A stretch of DNA of 64,000 nucleotides from Allacma fusca (taxonomy: Eukaryota > Arthropoda > Collembola > Symphypleona > Sminthuridae): the NCBI GenBank assembly GCA_947179485.1, contig OX359250.1:4671661-4735660 (forward strand). The letters are read 5' to 3'. A program made the position numbers and the translations under genes. Shown piece after piece: positions 36,190-48,700 of the stretch. Every line of letters begins with the position of its first letter. The stretch's first letter is position 1. The notes beneath the pieces were generated by a model, which was not told where the DNA came from, did not search any database, and saw only the letters and a program-made list of their open reading frames with translations.

Positions 36190-37035
36190 TACGATTAATT
36201 TAATGATATAAACTCCTTTAAAAAGTCAACTCGCCAAAACATGTTCTCATAAACTCAAACCGAAAACGGCGCAAAAACGCACACGCGATTTAACACAAGG
36301 CAGTATATAGGCTGCCGTGTAATAAAACGCGAAAAGAATTCCCTCACGGTACCGTCTGGTCAGCCTCAAATAATTCCCTCGAAAACAATGATTGGAACAT
36401 TGAAGGAACGTATAAAGTTCCGCCACATCCATTTTGTCAGTTGTACACGATACATGGTTTCCGCTTACATGCATCTTTACCCACCTCGTTTGAATTGCTA
36501 CCAAATAAATCTTAAGAAACATTCAACCGGCTTTTCTCTACCATAAAAGAACTCCAGAATGGGCTTGCTCCGAGATCTCTGATGACGGATTTGGAACACG
36601 GGTCAATCAAAGCGTTTCTGGGAGCCTTTGCTCAAACTGAAGTTCGGGGATGCTTCTTTCACTTTCAACAGTGCTTATGGAGAAAAATCCAGTCTAGATA
36701 CGCTTTCCCAAAGGCTAATATTTATATAATGCGTTTATAAATGGTCGTTCATGATTTTAACAACTAAACGGTTATGGACTGCCTAAGATCAATTTCGTAA
36801 CTTGTTTTTTGCCGGATATATATTACATTAATACTACATAACCATAACATAATCTATGTAAGATATTGATTACATGATGTAATAATTATAATATTTTGGA
36901 GTCACTAAGCATAAGGCTTTACAATGTCACTGAGCATAGGACTTTACAATGTCAACTTTACAACAGTGAAGATACAACAGTTGAGCACTCAAGATCCGAA
37001 GTAATAAACAAATAATAAGCAAAGATAAGAAAAAG

Positions 37036-37210
37036 CAGGGGTGGATTAATAAAATAATTTTTACCCTGGCCCTAACCCTCCAAATAGTTTTGTGGGCCTT
37101 TACACATTATATCTACAATCTGAGGGCCTTAGTCAACATTTTTTTTACCCTGGCCCTAAATTTTTTACCCTGGCCGGGCCAGGGTGGGCCACCCCGTAAA
37201 TCCACCCCTG
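37036..37210. mobile_element. 175-bp hAT MITE (element 3), nested in element C
   Basis: Inverted tips CAGGGGTGGATT and CAGGGGTGGATTTA, with a perfect 8-bp duplication AGAAAAAG (37028-37035 and 37211-37218). Inside, the phrase TTTTTACCCTGGCCCTAA recurs. It is too short to encode anything. Confidence 0.93.
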
Positions 37211-37507
37211 AGAAAAAGAGTTCCTGTCCTGTTCCATTTAAATGTCATTTTAACGTTAATTTCAAAAAAAAGTTTTTATTTATAATTCTGAATAATGAAC
37301 AGAGTGCAGGCAAATATTAGCAAACAATTATTGTTTACTGAAGTTAATACAATAAAACCTGGGTCGGGAATATCGTGAGCGGAGCTATGGTTGGCGGGAT
37401 TACATACTTTTGAGATGGGGATTAAATCCTCGGGGTTGCTTCGGCGGAGTTATCACTGGCGGGATTGTCGAGGTGAGATTATCTCTGGACCTGGACACGG
37501 GTTGCAG

Positions 37508-38639
37508 CTTCGTCTTTGCAAAAAGTTTAAGCAATGAGTTCAAGCTCGGCTCGGACAATTTCGTACATGATAAAATTCAAATACGGGGTTTAAGTTGAGT
37601 ATTGACCACTATCTGTATTTATAATTTTACATACATGTGTATGAATTCGAGCGTCTGCAATAAAAGTCTTATGCTTTAGTACATTAATTTATCACTCTAA
37701 ATATCAATTTATTGAAAATTTGTTTTTGGTTAGTCAAACAAAATGTTTTTGTAATTTCAGATTCCGACAATACTGATTGGTTTAAACATTAAATATTTAC
37801 TCAATAAGAAAAAGAACACCATCCTTTTAGTCTTTAAATTGATTGAAAAACTCCAACAATTTTTGTTTTGTTAAACATGTTTTTCTAACTTTTATGGACG
37901 TATTCTGCTCCCGGATATGAAAATATTAACCATGTTAAGTACCGGGTAGACATGGATAAGAAAAGGTACTTATGTATGCACGAATACTATTTCATCGTAT
38001 ATTAATTTCGTTTGAAGCTAAATTAAGTAACTTATTGTGGATAATTGTGTTGGTTCTTTCAAGATTGATCTGGCGTTATCCCAATCGATAGAATGTTTCC
38101 GATTGTTACAAATGTGCCGAGCAACTGCTGATTTTTCACTTATTTTTAAAACTTATTGTGGAATAAAAACATTTTGGTACATATCATCAAGGTAAAATAT
38201 ATGACGGCAGAAATTAAAAATTTATAACAAATGTAGGCTTCAGAACATTTTCAATAAATTAATTAGTACACATTTGTATATATATATATATATATATACA
38301 AATGTGCATACATGCATTTATGCGTGACTGGCTTTACAGGGCATAAAATTTAATTGAATAATCATGTTTTGTGCAGTAATTTATTACCAAAAATCACATC
38401 TTTAACATGTCACTCGGGATTTCACTAAATCATCAATTTTATATCACACAATTGTAGGACCATGGTTCTGTGGTCTGGTCTTCACCTGGCATTATATACC
38501 AAATGTTGTCGTAGAAGACTTATAATGGACCATTACAAATATGGCCCGGACCAGACCGATGGCAACCCGAATTCCATTCCTGGCCTCGTGTACAGAGAAT
38601 AAATACTACTAGTTATTTAATTATTAATTAAAACCACGA
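37508..38639. other. non-coding AT-rich stretch
   Basis: No gene recognised. It contains a perfect (TA)-cored palindrome at 38269-38306 and a weak hairpin near 38459-38565 (GGTCTGGTC pairing with GACCAGACC). Confidence 0.5.
38269..38306. repeat. perfect 38-bp palindrome with (TA)11 core
   Basis: CACATTTG, eleven TA units and CAAATGTG form a perfect dyad centred between 38287 and 38288, able to extrude as a cruciform. Confidence 0.9.
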
Positions 38640-39665
38640 CAGCTTTTGTCGAAAATTTGAACACCAGTAGACATAAATTTAAATTTTTAAACTGTATTTG
38701 GAAACTTCATCTTAAGGGGGCCAAGTCTCAGATGATTCTTTCTCGGCAAGAAATAAGGCTAAATTTGTGACAATAAAAACGGTGAATTTGAATACCCCAA
38801 CCAAATTCTATTAGGATTTTGAAATTTCCGTTGAAATGGTTTTAGGTTTTAAAGCACTTAAGCATTTTTTAATGAGATATTATTGACTGAGATCCAAGTC
38901 CAAATTGATTTCAGTTTTTCGAATTTCACAATCGCTCCCAAAATGTGCTTTATCGAAATTTTGAACACCAATGAGCATGCATTTGGATTATTTAAATTTA
39001 TTCACAAACTTCCTCGAAAGACAAATTGTCCGGAGGAAGGACAATCAAGTCTCAGATGACTCCTTACTGACGATTTAAAAAAAAACATTTGCTCGAAAAA
39101 TTAATAAATTTGAATATCCTGCTAAAATTTCCACTAAGATTTCGAAATTTCAGTTGGCATTATTTTAGCCTTTAGATCACATAAGTACCTTTTAAATGAG
39201 GTATTAGTGAACGAGGTATTGCATATCAGTCAAAAGCTATTGCGATTTTTCAGAAGTCTCCATTGTCCCCAAAATCAGTTTTTTCGAAATTTTGAGTACG
39301 AGTCGGATTGAATCTGAAAATGTTTAATTGGTCAAAGTACAGCTTCAAAAGACAATTTGTCCTGGGAGTCCTTCTTGGCAAAATTAAAATGTTGCTCGAA
39401 AAATTTATGAATTTGAATACACCCCCAAAAATTTGGCTAGGATTTCGAGCTGTTGGTTGACATGATTTAGACTTGTAGAGCAATTAATTATCTTTTCAAT
39501 GAGCTAATATCCACGGAGTTGTGCCTTCCGAGACCAAACTTATTATAGTTTTTGAAATTACTTCGATGCCTGGAAATCAGTTTTTTCGATATTTTGAGTC
39601 GCTATCGATATTAATTAAGCAAATTTTTAATTATTTAAAAACTCTGTTATAAGATTATTACTCCT
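38640..39665. repeat. degenerate ~310-bp-period tandem repeat, about 3.3 units
   Basis: Units starting near 38646, 38957, 39279 and 39586 each open TCGAAATTTTGA(A/G). They then repeat in order: a TTTAAATTT stretch, AGACAAATTGTCC, a GATGACTCCTT-like word, GCTCGAAAAATT, TTTGAATA-CC and GGATTTCGA-type words. Spacings are roughly 311, 322 and 307 bp. Divergence between units is high, so the array is old. Confidence 0.8.
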
Positions 39666-42600
39666 GGGGAGCGCAGGTCTTTTAAGCGAAAAAATGTTGA
39701 AATTTTGGTCCGGGCGGCACCTTTGGGACACACAGTTACGACGAGGTGCCGCCTTTCTGACTTTGGCTCTCCTTTCCAGTCTGTACTAAACCTAACCGGA
39801 ACTTCCGAAACGGCGAACCAGCTTTTTCTAGCGGTGATATATAATTTACTGTGAACGACAAGGCTTTTATTTGACATCTCTTGAGGATACGTGTTGTGTG
39901 TGGCTAGATAAGAGCTCATGAAATTTAATTGCAAAACAACAAAAACTGCAATAATTGCAGTTCGCAAATTTACCACAACCTGAACTTTGGCTCTAGGGTA
40001 GCAAACAAGCCCCAAAGGGGCTTGTTTTTATTTTTATCGAGGAATCGATTAGTTTGTCACTAAAATAATAATAATTTTGTATTTGTATTTCATGTTATAA
40101 ATGTATCAGCTGTTGAGGGAATACTTCGCAATTTTATGCATTATACTACCGGGTAATCTCATAAATACGGTGCGAACGTAGAAAGGTACGACTTTGCCAT
40201 TATTTCGTATCTTTATAAAACTATTATTTGAATGAAGTTCATGCGAGCTCAGATCGCAACATTATATCTGTAGAACAAGACTTCGAAATTGGCCGCTGTA
40301 TGTATCCTTTCAAAGCCACGGATCCTGGAAACATTTGAAGTACTTCCCGAAAGTAAAATGTAAGTCAACGTCGAAACTGTTCCAGAGGAGACGAATCTAG
40401 AAAATGTTGAGCCATCCTTACTTTTAAGAACAGAATGGAGCAAAGTGTAAATAAAATGCAGACTACTACAGATGTCAACGCAAAAAAATCAACATTTATT
40501 TATTGCTCTCCATATTTTGTATGTAGTACCGTTCCGTATTCCACTCTTCCCTTTCTCAGCTTCCCCCATTTTTGTTATCTCGAGATCTCCAATATCACAC
40601 TGCATTATTTAATATATATTCTCTCTATATATATTTAATAATATTAATGTAGTATATCCTTAAAAAACATTTTTCATTTTTAAAATCACAGCATTAAAGA
40701 AATTCCATTATTCTTATATCCATTTTAACGTCAGGTCACACATTATCACAAACAATTCCCATTCACTATTTTTTACAATAATTAAAGGCTGCCTCTCTCA
40801 CAGATTCATGCTTTTTCCAGACGAAATCTAACAGAATCGAACTGATCTGCCTCAAGTGCGATACACATCTGCGAGAATTTGAATTGAACCTTCTTTACCC
40901 ATTACATGACACTCATCACCAAGCAACCACAGGTCACAATGTTTCAATTTCATATTTTTACCATCAGTTTCCCTTACAGTAGTGCAATTTACTTGTCAAA
41001 CAGGGTGGACTAACCAATATTACAATCAGGTTTCACCGGTCATATTCATACAGGTATATACAATTGGCTTGTCAGTAAAATACATCCATACATTCCGGTG
41101 TTATACAATTGAAAATTATTTCCAGTACGGTCAACGTACGGAATACCTTTGCAAGGTATTCCCTGGTAAGTTTATATAACCTCTATTACATAGGACTAAT
41201 AATTATAATACAGTCATCTCCACCTTGGCTGTGTAGCAAATATATTTCTTTATACTCAACTAAAACTTCCGGAAGCTGGAAATGGTCATTTATCCTAACA
41301 ACATTACATAATATTAAAACATTTGACTGGTCTCGAGTAACAACTCTTAGGTCATACTAAACTTGATTACTACAATACATTATCTATGGCATAATATACA
41401 TAGTAACAGTGACATGACAATCTCACGGTTTTGGATTTAGGATACTTTGGATCTTTCGCCTCTCCACCCACAATTTCACTGCCATGGCACCTGATCTCCT
41501 CGTAACAATAGAGAGCAAACTCTCTGTGAATGTTTATAATATTTTTCTACTTTCCATAGAAATAAATTGTATTACATCATGTATTCCAAAGCCACAAATT
41601 CCATTACAATAATGTCTATAATTTTGCAATAATTTATTAATTTCTCAGAGTATCAAGAGAAGAGAAACTCTCCCACCCCCACTGCTGTTTCGGAGTCGCA
41701 AGTTATTTTATCAGTCTAGCAATTACAAAAATGACCATTTCCAACAGAAAAATTTAAGAATATCCGAGTTGGGAATAAATCGGCTTTAAAGACTACATCC
41801 GACTCGTATCATAATTATTAATTACTATTTTACATAATACAAGGTACATAATGTCTCCGACAGGCGCCCTTAAGAACTTTCTACTATTAAAGTTGTTATC
41901 CCATCACAACAAGCAGTTTATTACTACCTTTGCCATACATACACCACGAGATTGACCCTTCTAACTCGGCAATGTTTGTTTATATCCTCTTGCAGTTTTT
42001 CACAATTACATTGCTCAAAACTGCAAGAATCGTTAATGGATTGTTCTTTATGTTTCTTGAACAATTAAAACATTTGAGTTCATAGTTACTTCACTGATTG
42101 ATTAATTTAAGGACAATAATTTCCTACTCTCCAAAGCCCTGCCGTCAGTTACTCAGATCATCGTTACATTTTGTAACAGTCCCGGGTTTTGCTCCTACTC
42201 AAAAATAATAGTCGATAAGTTACAGAAGCCAATGAGTACACGTAGGAATAAACATTTTCAGGTATGTATTTATAAAAAAATGCTGTTCGTATTGCTTTGC
42301 TAGCCAAATTTTTAAACACTTGTATATTTTCTTATAGTTGCAGAGCAAATATCCACTGAAGCCCTCAAATTGTTTGATTGAAAAGTTTTACCCAAGTATA
42401 TCATATGTACATATAGTAACCTCGTGTTTTGTGTCGTATTCCGTAAATCGTTTTAATAATTTGTTGCAGTAAATTTGCCTATTCTGTTCATCTAATTTCC
42501 AGTCCTACTAATTGGACATACACGACTGAATCCGATACAATGATGTTTTCAAAATTAATACCCATAGTCATTCACCTGCACATTATTCCTTAACACATTA

Positions 42601-45214
42601 CAATAATTCATTTGAATTATTATATTAAAGATAATTATGAATGACCTCAACTACCGTACAATAAGAAAACAACCCATAGTTTTAGAATGCAGCCTATGCA
42701 CACTCCGCTATAAGAGTACAGTGGTAATGATGATAATAACGAAAATCATATACGTAGCAGCAACAGTAAAACTCTACAGCTTTCCTATCTATCTTTGAAT
42801 ATTTTAAACAGAAGCTAAAACGATCTAGTGTAAGCATTAGTTAAAGCGTAGTTCGTATGTAACTACAAGTATTGTATTAGCCTTCAAACAGGGTTGACAT
42901 TTCACAGCTTTGTCATTGATAATTGGCATTTTTCAAACTACTGACACAAGGACAGTGCTCCCCAAATATCTCGAGAGGCACAATTCAGCTACACAACCTG
43001 GTTTACGACTATAATACAATGCTGTTTGACGATGCATTAAAGCTTTAGGTTTCAAAACATTTGCAAGATGCGGATCGAATCCACGGAGCCTTGCGAATTA
43101 TCTACTTTACGATGCATCGGCCTAATTACCTTGAACCTTGTTTACGTCTAAAACATTCATTTTCTTATTTTACCCCAAAATAAAATATTTTCGAATTTTC
43201 AATTAGCTCAAGACAAGAGAAAGAGGAGTAACTATCAATTTTACATGTCTATTTAACATACAGGCAAGTTCCAGTATAGAGTCCAACCACCATTCCGGCC
43301 AACTCTTCAATCTTTTTGCTAGTAGCTATGTGATACTATTAAACTGAAACTTATAAGTTTCAAAAACCAACTTTATGTACTGATAGTGAAGACACAGTGA
43401 GCTGAGAAGCCTCACAACAAAGTTCTAATAAAACCAGTTCAAAGAATCAATGCGTCGCCTTTACCTATTGTATTAGTTGATTAGTTGGCTCAATATACTC
43501 CCCAGAATCCAGACTTCAGAACAAAAAATTGGTAGCTCTTGGCCTACAAAAAGTCTAGGTAAACACGGAACGCACAAGGATATGAAATGAAACTTCGAGC
43601 TCAAATACTTTTGATGGAAAAAAAGAAGTAAACTAAAGAAATCTCATTTGCTGTGTAAACATTTGGTAAAATACATACAAACCTGATGTTATACAATAAT
43701 GAATATTTTTACCGGGAACTTAAATCAAACACTGTGTATACAAAGCTGTATTGATTTATGAAACAAATGTAAATCAACAATTTGCCATTATAATTCGTGT
43801 GTGGATTCTGTCCTAACTGTAATTAAATAAGTGTGAACAAGCAAAATACTTTGAAAATGCTTACGTAGTCGTGGAATTGTGTCCAAAAATTAACTATTAA
43901 TGATAATAGCATCATAATACTGCGTGTCGTCGAAAATCATAATATGTACATTTAAGCTTCCATTTTTCTTTTCATTTCCTCATCTATCAGGCATCTGCAA
44001 TTACTACCATAATGATATATATTATAACAACAGAAGGGACAATACGTGGTACAGTAACTAATACTATGGATTAGTCTGTAATAGCATTCTGTATATACTC
44101 TTTAAAAGGAAAAACCAACAAAAAACGAATTGTGTCCTATAGAGCAGTCGGTCAGCTTACACAATAAAATTCTTCGTACCCTCCTCTTCTTGCATATGTT
44201 CGATATAAATATATGACTGAAAAACCAGTCTAACGTTGCTTATTTCTCTTGTTGCAAATCTAGCTCTACATAGCCTATTTACACGAAATTCTACTCATCT
44301 ACAATCTACCTAATATGGCAAAATGGCATTGGTTGATTAAATTGTGAAACTATTTCATATTTTCTTTAGCAACAGTACACATACAAGAAATTTTCAAATT
44401 TAGGTACTCATGATCAGGCGAAAAATTGAATATACGAAATTCATGTTCAGCGTTTAAAAATTACACGTCTATAGATTTTAAATAGGATATAGCCGGCCAA
44501 ATTCCATTGCTCTAAGCTTGAATGTTTTTACTTGAGACAATTTAAGGTAATAACTATGTATGTTCTAATTATAAGAGCAGCAGTTGACAGCAGGTATCGT
44601 TGAAGTAACGTCGTAACTAGACCGTTGGCATACTGTTATCAAAATAAGAATTAATAATATGAAGAAGTTGGAGACTTTCGTAGTGCCGATAAAAATTGGA
44701 ACTGGAAAAACACCATAAAATCTCAACCCTATATCCGATACATTAGAATTCACTACTTGAAATTGTTTCCCTATACTTAAAAATAGTTACAATAATAATA
44801 TTAAAGGTAGACGAAATCTTTTTTGCATGTCTACCTATCGTACCTCTCACAATATTTGTAGCGGTTGCACACCTCAACTCCTAAAAATACTGCAAATATA
44901 ATATGTATTGTATAGTTACTCATTCAGTATTTTACATGAATACGATAACGCAAGTCGTTTTAAAGAAGGGAAAACAAACGAAACCTTTCGCAGAGATTCA
45001 AATTAAATATTGCATTATAAATTGTGCAAAGTAAACCACATGCGAACAAACGGCTCGCATTTAAGTGTACGTAAATTGAGGACGATGATTACTCATAATA
45101 ATTTTCATAATAACTATAAGAATTTAGAGTTACAATGTAAAATAATATAATGATAATGTAATAATATCAAACACAACAAAAGACCAAGGGAAATTTGGGA
45201 AAACGAGACTAGGA
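39666..45214. other. gene-free AT-rich stretch downstream of the BTB gene; possible long 3' UTR
   Basis: Almost no open frame above 65 codons between 41.4 and 44.5 kb on either strand. The minus-strand BTB gene stops at 45215, so its 3' UTR must lie in the high-coordinate part, but no unique polyadenylation site can be chosen among many TTTATT (minus AATAAA) words. A 12-bp perfect stem-loop lies at 41988-42028. The 122-codon frame at 39647-40015 (minus) matches no family I know. Confidence 0.5.
41988..42028. repeat. small perfect stem-loop
   Basis: TCTTGCAGTTTT pairs perfectly with AAAACTGCAAGA across a 17-base loop. It lies in the stretch downstream of the BTB gene. It is shorter than a typical pre-miRNA, and function is unknown. 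Confidence 0.5.
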
Positions 45215-45778
45215 CTAGACCCCTCCAGAACTATTCTTAGGGAAATGAGTTTTCTCATGAGCTTTAAGAATAGTACTCCGGCTAAATGTCTTGCCACATA
45301 AACCACAGCGAAAAGGTCTTTCACCCGTGTGAACCCTTGCATGATCCTTCATATGATGCCGTAACTTAAAAGCCTTCCCACAAAATTCACATTTAAATGG
45401 TCTCTCGCCGGTGTGTATCGGTAAATGTTGGATGAGCATACTTACTTCCGGAAATGGTTTACCACAAAATTTACATACAATTCCACCTTGTTGACTAACA
45501 TGTTCCTCCAAGTCACCAGGACCCGGGGGTGAATGATTCATTTCTTCTGAAGAGGGTCTACCACTACTTCGATAATGAGGCGGGGGTTCCGGCGGGGACT
45601 CTACAGGCTGGTCCATTGCTGAGGACGACGTCGTCGACGCTGACGGATTGCTGTACAGGGCTGAGTAGACTGTAGGATGAAGTAGCATTATGTGGCGGGA
45701 GAGGGCAGACTGGGACGGGAAATTAGTTGAACAATATATACAACAATAGCGGAGGCAGAGTGGCTCATTTTGGACGTC
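45215..45778 (-). CDS. BTB-ZF coding exon 5 (all four zinc fingers, stop)
   Basis: Acceptor TTTTTTAG|GAC at 45778, phase 0. The first finger begins just inside (YCCIYC...SRHIMLLH), upstream of the first Met of the open frame, which confirms the exon extends past 45688. Finger 4 is followed by FPKNSSGGV and the stop. Confidence 0.92.
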   Translation of the reverse strand, partial: DVQNEPLCLRYCCIYCSTNFPSQSALSRHIMLLHPTVYSALYSNPSASTTSSSAMDQPVESPPEPPPHYRSSGRPSSEEMNHSPPGPGDLEEHVSQQGGIVCKFCGKPFPEVSMLIQHLPIHTGERPFKCEFCGKAFKLRHHMKDHARVHTGERPFRCGLCGKTFSRSTILKAHEKTHFPKNSSGGV

Positions 45779-48700
45779 CTAAAAAATAAAAAATTGTTTT
45801 CTTTTCGTAGTTGAGGCACTTACATTTAGCGTATTAGCATCATCAATATAAATGGTGATCACGAAACTGTAATCAGGCTGGCCCAATCCCTTCAACATAT
45901 GTTATAAAATACCTCATTTTCGTTCGACGATTTCTGCTGCTGTTGTTGATGATCTGATCTACTGTCCCAGTCATCATCCTCCTTTTTGAGCGCCTGAAAT
46001 TTTACCCAACGTATTCATAAACATATTAGTACGCTTCAATGGGCTACCTTTATACGGATCCAGACACTGCTGTCAATTGTTCAGAAAAAGAAAAACTCAG
46101 AACTGTGACAATGTTTCTCAAAAGTATAAAACTAACTGAAACAAAATATTTGTAGTCGTGAATGACCCTAACGCTGTGTTTATAATCAAGTCGACATTTC
46201 ATTTCCATTTCACCGCTCATTTTGTTTCACAAAATCGTTTGTACATTAATAGTTTGCGGCATTACGCACTAATAATTGGCTCATACCTTTTACTTAATTT
46301 CCCTCCAAGAAAACTATAAGGACGATCAGGAAATACTTTTTATGGGAATTTAAACGTAAACAAAGGAATAGGCATCTGCTAAAACATTATGATGGTCCAT
46401 ACCGTTGTTTTTGAAGCAACGATATGATACGATATATAATGTTAATTTAGTATCTTGCAAAATATGTTCAATCCTCAACAACTTCACGCTTTAACCCTCA
46501 TTTTTTAATACAATTCACCTGGATAGATACAAAACAAGAATCGTAAAATTGCAATAGAAATACATAGTACCGCTCCTTTATACACATGGTGTTCGAATTA
46601 GGAACTACTAATCTGTAGCAATGTAACTACTCCAGGTACATATAACGAGGAAGTTCAAAAATTGTATACCCTTCCCCCCCCTTTTATATTACCCCCAGGT
46701 TTTAGCAAATCCTTTTTCAGATTTTGCAAACATTACTTCAATCATGTAGACCAAACTGTGAAAAAAGCGGCCAAAGTTGTGGAGCAAAGTCAGGATATTT
46801 TAGTAAAGCTGAAATTTCGAAACTTCTCAATTGTTTACTTTGTTTGAGTATTCAATGTTTTAAAAACATCCTTTTACCGCTCAGCTTTAGGAGCGAAAGT
46901 GAGAAAGATGTGGAATAAGGGGACTCCCATTAATTTATCATTAGAGATGTCGGGATCATAAAAATATTTCAAAACGCTGTGAGCTATCACTTGTTCAACA
47001 TTCATAGAAGGATAAAAAGTTTAGAGTTTTAAATGGTAAACGGTGCAGCAGGAATATACAAAAGGGAATACGTGAATTTTAATAGGAAAGTATTTTTTGT
47101 AGAATAAACTTTGTCACTAGTAAATTTAGATAACTCTTGAGACACTTTGCTGATGAAATAAATATTTCGGCATTTAAGTTTCATCTTCATCTTTTTTAAA
47201 AGTTCAATATCGTTAATGCGGTTCTTGCTTACCGTTATCGGGATTTATACTGAAAGATATCGACATTAAAAAAATAATAAACAATATTCAAAAATGAACG
47301 ATAAGCTCATGCTTACAAGGAACTACGATGACATCATTCAGTGGTTATTAGGTAAATTAACTGAAGTTAATTAATTAGGGACATATCTACCCACTTTACA
47401 GTTTGACAATTTATTCTATTTTCACTTTCCCAAAAGTTAAAACTGTTTTAACTTTAGGGAAAAGGAAAACGGAACGGAACTTTTCACATCCGTTTGGATA
47501 ATAAACCAGCGTGGGTTGTAAAATGAATGAGCGTGAAACTCGAAGACAAATTTTCATGAATGCGACATGCGACTATAAACACAGTCCAGTCGTGAAAATC
47601 CAAGGATTCTTGAATTAAATGAATAAAATCACCATTAAACACGGAATAAATGAACCACTATTTTATATGAAAGTAGGCCAATGTTAAATGTAATGAATAT
47701 CAGAGCTTCAGAATATTCTAAAATTCTGAAATAACACAAAGAAGCATTCAAAAAATAATCTCATTGTAAATAACCTAAAATAAAGAATACATGAGGCACA
47801 ACATAGGATAGTTCAGCTAAACGACCTGTAATTGCCTAATTTTAAAAATTCTTGTAGTACACTAAAATTTTGGAGATAGTTTGAATCAATATTTAGGGAT
47901 ACACTACAGAACGCAGCTACTACTATAGTTGCAGTTTGTAGTACCTAAATTAGGCACTCAATATACAATATAATAATTAATCAATACAGTAAATAAACTA
48001 TGCCATAAACCACGGCAAATACGTTGGTTGTAATGTATGGTTTATGGCAACCTAATAATCCCAATCGAGTATCTAATCCACAATCGCTAGTAAACTAGCG
48101 TATCTGATTCTAGAGAATTCAATTATTAAATCATACGTTACAATGCAGCACCACACATTTCTTTTACATACACATGAAGGAAGCATTAAACTTTTCAAAA
48201 TTAGGCAAACTTTTCCACTACCTAGACATCTACTTCTAACTCGGTTCGATTAAACGAAATAATTAACTTCTGCACCCTGAATGTATTGGGTAATCCTCAG
48301 GTTCTATTTCATCTGAATAGTCTCCAATATTAAAAATCTCCAAATTTTAGTTTGCTTTAGACGTAGTGACTATGGCAATATCATCAGGTACCACTGAATA
48401 AAATTGGAAACTAGAATATCTAAAACTTAAATCAGCAGCTTAACACAAGTAACACAGCCTTAATTGTTTAATATCTTAGCTCACCAAAGGACTGTCTTGT
48501 TCTTGTTCGTCGTAACTAGCAGGACTTTTGATCGGAGCTGGATTTGGAGGCTCCGAAATAACATCAGATTTGGAAACAGCACTAGTTGCATCCAGTATTC
48601 TCTGCTTTTTACTATATACTGTTGAGGTTTCCATGGTTTCACTTGTCGTGGCTGTCATTACTGAACTTGTATTTGATGTGGGAGCTACGAGTCGATGACA

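Larger units (their letters stand above)
34969..37498. mobile_element. element C: relative of A and B in inverted orientation, carrying a RING/C2H2 gene
   Basis: The left end GGAGTTAAGAGCTAATCCCG matches the right end of A read inward. The right end read inward is GTGTCCAGGTCCAGAG, matching the GTGTTCGG start of A and B. Both ends hold degenerate AATCCCGCC-type units in inverted arrangement. A GGGTTGCAG 9-mer abuts the right end (37499-37507) and recurs at 34938-34946 on the left. It contains a 25-bp tandem repeat, a broken RING plus zinc-finger gene on minus, and a 175-bp hAT MITE. Confidence 0.65.

Noticed and set aside
39647-40015. 122-codon minus frame
   Set aside because: No recognisable motif, no supporting splice partners and no repeat or domain context. 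Kept only as a remark in the surrounding region.
43060-43100. tRNA-like B box GGATTCGATCC on the minus strand
   Set aside because: No matching acceptor or anticodon stems could be drawn around it.
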